This document shows positions 61,971 through 64,000 of a stretch of DNA of 64,000 nucleotides, one piece after another (positions within the stretch are counted from its first letter, which is position 1; every line of letters starts with the position of its first letter). The stretch covers positions 3,793,655 to 3,857,654 of the forward strand of contig NZ_JAMDLG010000001.1 in NCBI RefSeq assembly GCF_023721715.1, in the 5' to 3' direction. The notes under the pieces were generated by a model. That model was not told the DNA's origin. It made no database searches and saw only the letters and a list, made by a program, of their open reading frames with translations. The DNA is from Parasegetibacter sp. NRK P23. Its GTDB lineage: Bacteria; Bacteroidota; Bacteroidia; Chitinophagales; Chitinophagaceae. Position numbers and translations under genes: made by a program.

Positions 61971-63839
61971 ATGTTTCCTAAGTATGATGTGATAGTGGCA
62001 GGTGCTGGTCATGCAGGTTGTGAAGCGGCGGCTGCTGCGGCCAACCTGGGTTCAAAGGTTTTATTGATAACCATGAATATGCAGACCATTGCGCAGATGA
62101 GCTGTAACCCTGCAATGGGTGGAATTGCTAAAGGACAAATTGTTCGGGAAATAGACGCACTGGGTGGATATTCCGGTATTGTGACCGATAAGAGTATGAT
62201 CCAGTTCAGGATGTTAAACCGGTCGAAGGGACCTGCCATGTGGAGTCCGCGTGCACAAAGTGACCGTATGGTATTTGCCACCACCTGGAGAGAAATGCTG
62301 GAGCAAACACCAAACGTGGATTTCTACCAGGATATGGTGAAAGAAATAATTGTGAAGGATGGAAAGGCATGTGGGGTAGTAACGGGTCTGGGACACGAAA
62401 TATTCAGTTCGAGTGTGGTGATTACCAGCGGAACATTTCTCAATGGCATCATTCATATCGGCGAGAAACAGTTTGGCGGGGGCAGGGTAGCTGAGAAAGC
62501 CGCAACAGGAATTACAGAGCAATTGGTTGGACTGGGCTTTGAAAGCGACAGGCTCAAAACCGGCACACCACCCCGGATAGATGGAAGAAGCCTTGATTAT
62601 TCCAAAATGGAAGAGCAGAAAGGTGATGAGGAGATTGTTGGGTTTTCTTATATGGATGTGCCCAAAATTAAAGCGGAACAACAAAGAAGTTGTTGGATTA
62701 GTTATACCAACCAAACCGTTCACGATATTCTAAAGACCGGCTTCGACAGGAGTCCGATGTATGCCGGGAGGATAGAAGGAGTAGGGCCAAGGTATTGCCC
62801 GAGTATTGAAGATAAAATCAATCGTTTTGCTGATAGGGAAAGGCACCAGCTGTTTGTAGAGCCCGAAGGATTTAATACTGTTGAAATCTATGTGAATGGC
62901 TTTTCGACATCACTTCCTGAAGAAGTACAGATGGCAGCTTTAAGACAAGTGCCCGGTTTTGAAAATGTCCGCATCTTCAGGCCAGGGTATGCGATTGAAT
63001 ACGATTATTTTCCGCCAACACAGCTGACCTATTCGCTTGAAACAAAATTGGTACCCAATCTTTTCTTCGCAGGACAAATCAACGGAACCACCGGTTACGA
63101 AGAAGCTGCCTGTCAGGGATTAATGGCAGGGATCAATGCACACCTCAAATCAAAAAATGAAGCACCATTTATTCTTCAAAGAAGCGAAGCTTACATTGGG
63201 GTATTGATTGATGACCTCATCTCAAAAGGTACCGATGAACCATACCGTATGTTTACTTCCCGCGCTGAATACAGAACATTGTTGCGGCAGGATAATGCGG
63301 ACCTCAGGTTAACCGAAAGAAGTTTCCGTTTGGGATTGGCCACCAAAGAAAGGATGACGCGAATGGAAGAAAAGCGGGATGGTGTTGAAAAAGTAAAAGC
63401 GACTTTAAAAGAACTCTCCCTCGATCCGGTTACATTCAACCCCTACCTGGAAAGTATAAACTCTGCTCCGCTTACTCAAAAGCAAAAAGCGATGCAGGTT
63501 TTGCTTCGCCCGAATGTTGACCTCAAAAAGATGGTGGGCGCTTCCGCACAACTGGCGGAAACACTTTCTTACGCAGACGATGAAATACTGGAGCAGGCAG
63601 AAATCCAGGTAAAGTATGATGTTTATATTGAAAAGGAAAAAGAGCTGGTGGAAAGAATGGGGCAACTCGAAAATCTCGTGATTCCTGATAACTTCGATTA
63701 CGATAAAGTTGCTGCCATCAGCAATGAGGCGCTGCAGAAATTCAAAAAGATAAGACCGCATACATTAGGACAGGCGAGCAGGATAAGTGGCGTAAATCCC
63801 AGCGATGTACAGATACTGATGGTATATATGGGAAGATAA
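61971..63839 (+). CDS. mnmG: tRNA uridine 5-carboxymethylaminomethyl modification enzyme MnmG (GidA)
   Basis: 622 residues. FAD-binding VIVAGAGHAGCEAAAAAANLG (8-28), SCNPAMGGIAKGQIVREIDALGG, RMLNRSKGPAMWSPRAQSDR, FDRSPMYAGRIEGVGPRYCPSIEDKI, NGFSTSLPEEVQ, FAGQINGTTGYEEAACQGL and FTSRAEYRTLLRQDNADLRLTE; the C-terminal helical domain ends IRPHTLGQASRISGVNPSDVQILMVYMGR. With MnmE it makes the cmnm5 modification at U34 of tRNAs. Often located near oriC/parS, as here. Confidence 0.99.
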   Translation: MFPKYDVIVAGAGHAGCEAAAAAANLGSKVLLITMNMQTIAQMSCNPAMGGIAKGQIVREIDALGGYSGIVTDKSMIQFRMLNRSKGPAMWSPRAQSDRMVFATTWREMLEQTPNVDFYQDMVKEIIVKDGKACGVVTGLGHEIFSSSVVITSGTFLNGIIHIGEKQFGGGRVAEKAATGITEQLVGLGFESDRLKTGTPPRIDGRSLDYSKMEEQKGDEEIVGFSYMDVPKIKAEQQRSCWISYTNQTVHDILKTGFDRSPMYAGRIEGVGPRYCPSIEDKINRFADRERHQLFVEPEGFNTVEIYVNGFSTSLPEEVQMAALRQVPGFENVRIFRPGYAIEYDYFPPTQLTYSLETKLVPNLFFAGQINGTTGYEEAACQGLMAGINAHLKSKNEAPFILQRSEAYIGVLIDDLISKGTDEPYRMFTSRAEYRTLLRQDNADLRLTERSFRLGLATKERMTRMEEKRDGVEKVKATLKELSLDPVTFNPYLESINSAPLTQKQKAMQVLLRPNVDLKKMVGASAQLAETLSYADDEILEQAEIQVKYDVYIEKEKELVERMGQLENLVIPDNFDYDKVAAISNEALQKFKKIRPHTLGQASRISGVNPSDVQILMVYMGR

Positions 63840-63850
63840 TAATATATTAA

Positions 63851-64000
63851 TTAAAACTCATATTGGATCACCCGGATCTGAATGGCTTCTTTCGGTGTTT
63901 TCCTTCCGGCTTTATAATCTTTGAAACATTCCAGGATATAAATCCCCATTTCTGCTTCTGATGCCAGTTTAACAAATTCAATACCAGGACGATACATCTT
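63851..64000 (-). CDS. Unknown protein, C-terminal 49 residues only
   Basis: An open minus-strand frame enters from the window edge and ends at TAA (63851-63853): ...YRPGIEFVKLASEAEMGIY ... KAGRKTPKEAIQIRVIQYEF. Mixed charged helix and C-terminal strand. The frame is convergent with mnmG, 11 bp away. Too short to identify. Confidence 0.55.
   Translation of the reverse strand, partial: KMYRPGIEFVKLASEAEMGIYILECFKDYKAGRKTPKEAIQIRVIQYEF

Overview
The window looks like chromosomal DNA of a Bacteroidota member, most likely of the Chitinophagaceae/Chitinophagales. The signs are the protein families (IPExxxVDY protein, DUF2480 protein, Rho with a long Lys/Glu/Pro insertion, paired M16 proteases, DUF1080/ThuA enzymes, group II histidine decarboxylase), many short lipoproteins with Cys boxes, TAnnTTTG-type -7 promoter elements, and a dispersed 'acgcaaagacgcaa' repeat family of a kind I associate with this group. 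No dnaA, rRNA, tRNA, prophage, insertion sequence or CRISPR array is visible.

Layout. 1-9.5 kb: a Dna2-like nuclease-helicase (cut by the window edge), DinB protein, histidine decarboxylase with a divergent Lrp regulator, polA, an orphan ParA ATPase and an AT-rich two-gene cassette of unknown function. 9.5-17.8 kb: uvrB, envelope lipoproteins, DUF1080 and ThuA proteins, GDPD and methionine aminotransferase, AraC regulator. 17.8-24.3 kb: surface-polysaccharide block with mannose-1-phosphate guanylyltransferase, Kdo arabinose-5-phosphate isomerase, GH3-family adenylating enzyme, a membrane GT2 fusion and an inositol-phosphatase-like gene. 24.3-34.4 kb: holin-like membrane protein, active/inactive M16 pair, OmpA lipoprotein, rpoN with a degenerate PAP2 membrane protein, small enzymes. 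34.6-46 kb: recA and dnaN (divergent), sterol-desaturase-like enzyme, kdsB, corA, serine hydrolase, mgsA, aldo/keto reductase, PpiD-like foldase. 46-64 kb: nadA, feoB, M28 peptidase, pterin dehydratase, rho, asnS, a 2OG-Fe(II) oxygenase, chromate transporter, nadD, feoA, ybeY and mnmG.

The most interesting signals are non-coding. The 505-bp gap between ppiD and nadA (45968-46472) carries three perfect and several one-mismatch DnaA boxes followed by an AT-rich stretch, and is a good candidate for the chromosomal origin. About 15 kb to the right, the AT-rich gap between ybeY and mnmG carries three copies of the palindrome GTTCCACGTGGAAC, which matches the ParB-binding parS centromere sequence. 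Together with the excess of plus-strand genes to the right and minus-strand genes to the left, this suggests that the window covers the oriC-parS domain of the chromosome. A second non-coding theme is a dispersed repeat family built from two units. It makes a perfect 29-bp inverted repeat at 2.8 kb and imperfect versions at 28.3-28.6 and 43.4-43.8 kb, each time behind the 3' end of a gene.

Functional links between genes: Kdo supply (kdsD-like and kdsB), NAD synthesis (nadA, nadD), ferrous iron uptake (feoB, feoA, at separate loci), DNA replication and repair (polA, dnaN, recA, uvrB, Dna2-like), and envelope and periplasm quality control (PpiD, M16, M28, OmpA). All calls were made by reading the sequence and from recall of the families. 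No database search was run.
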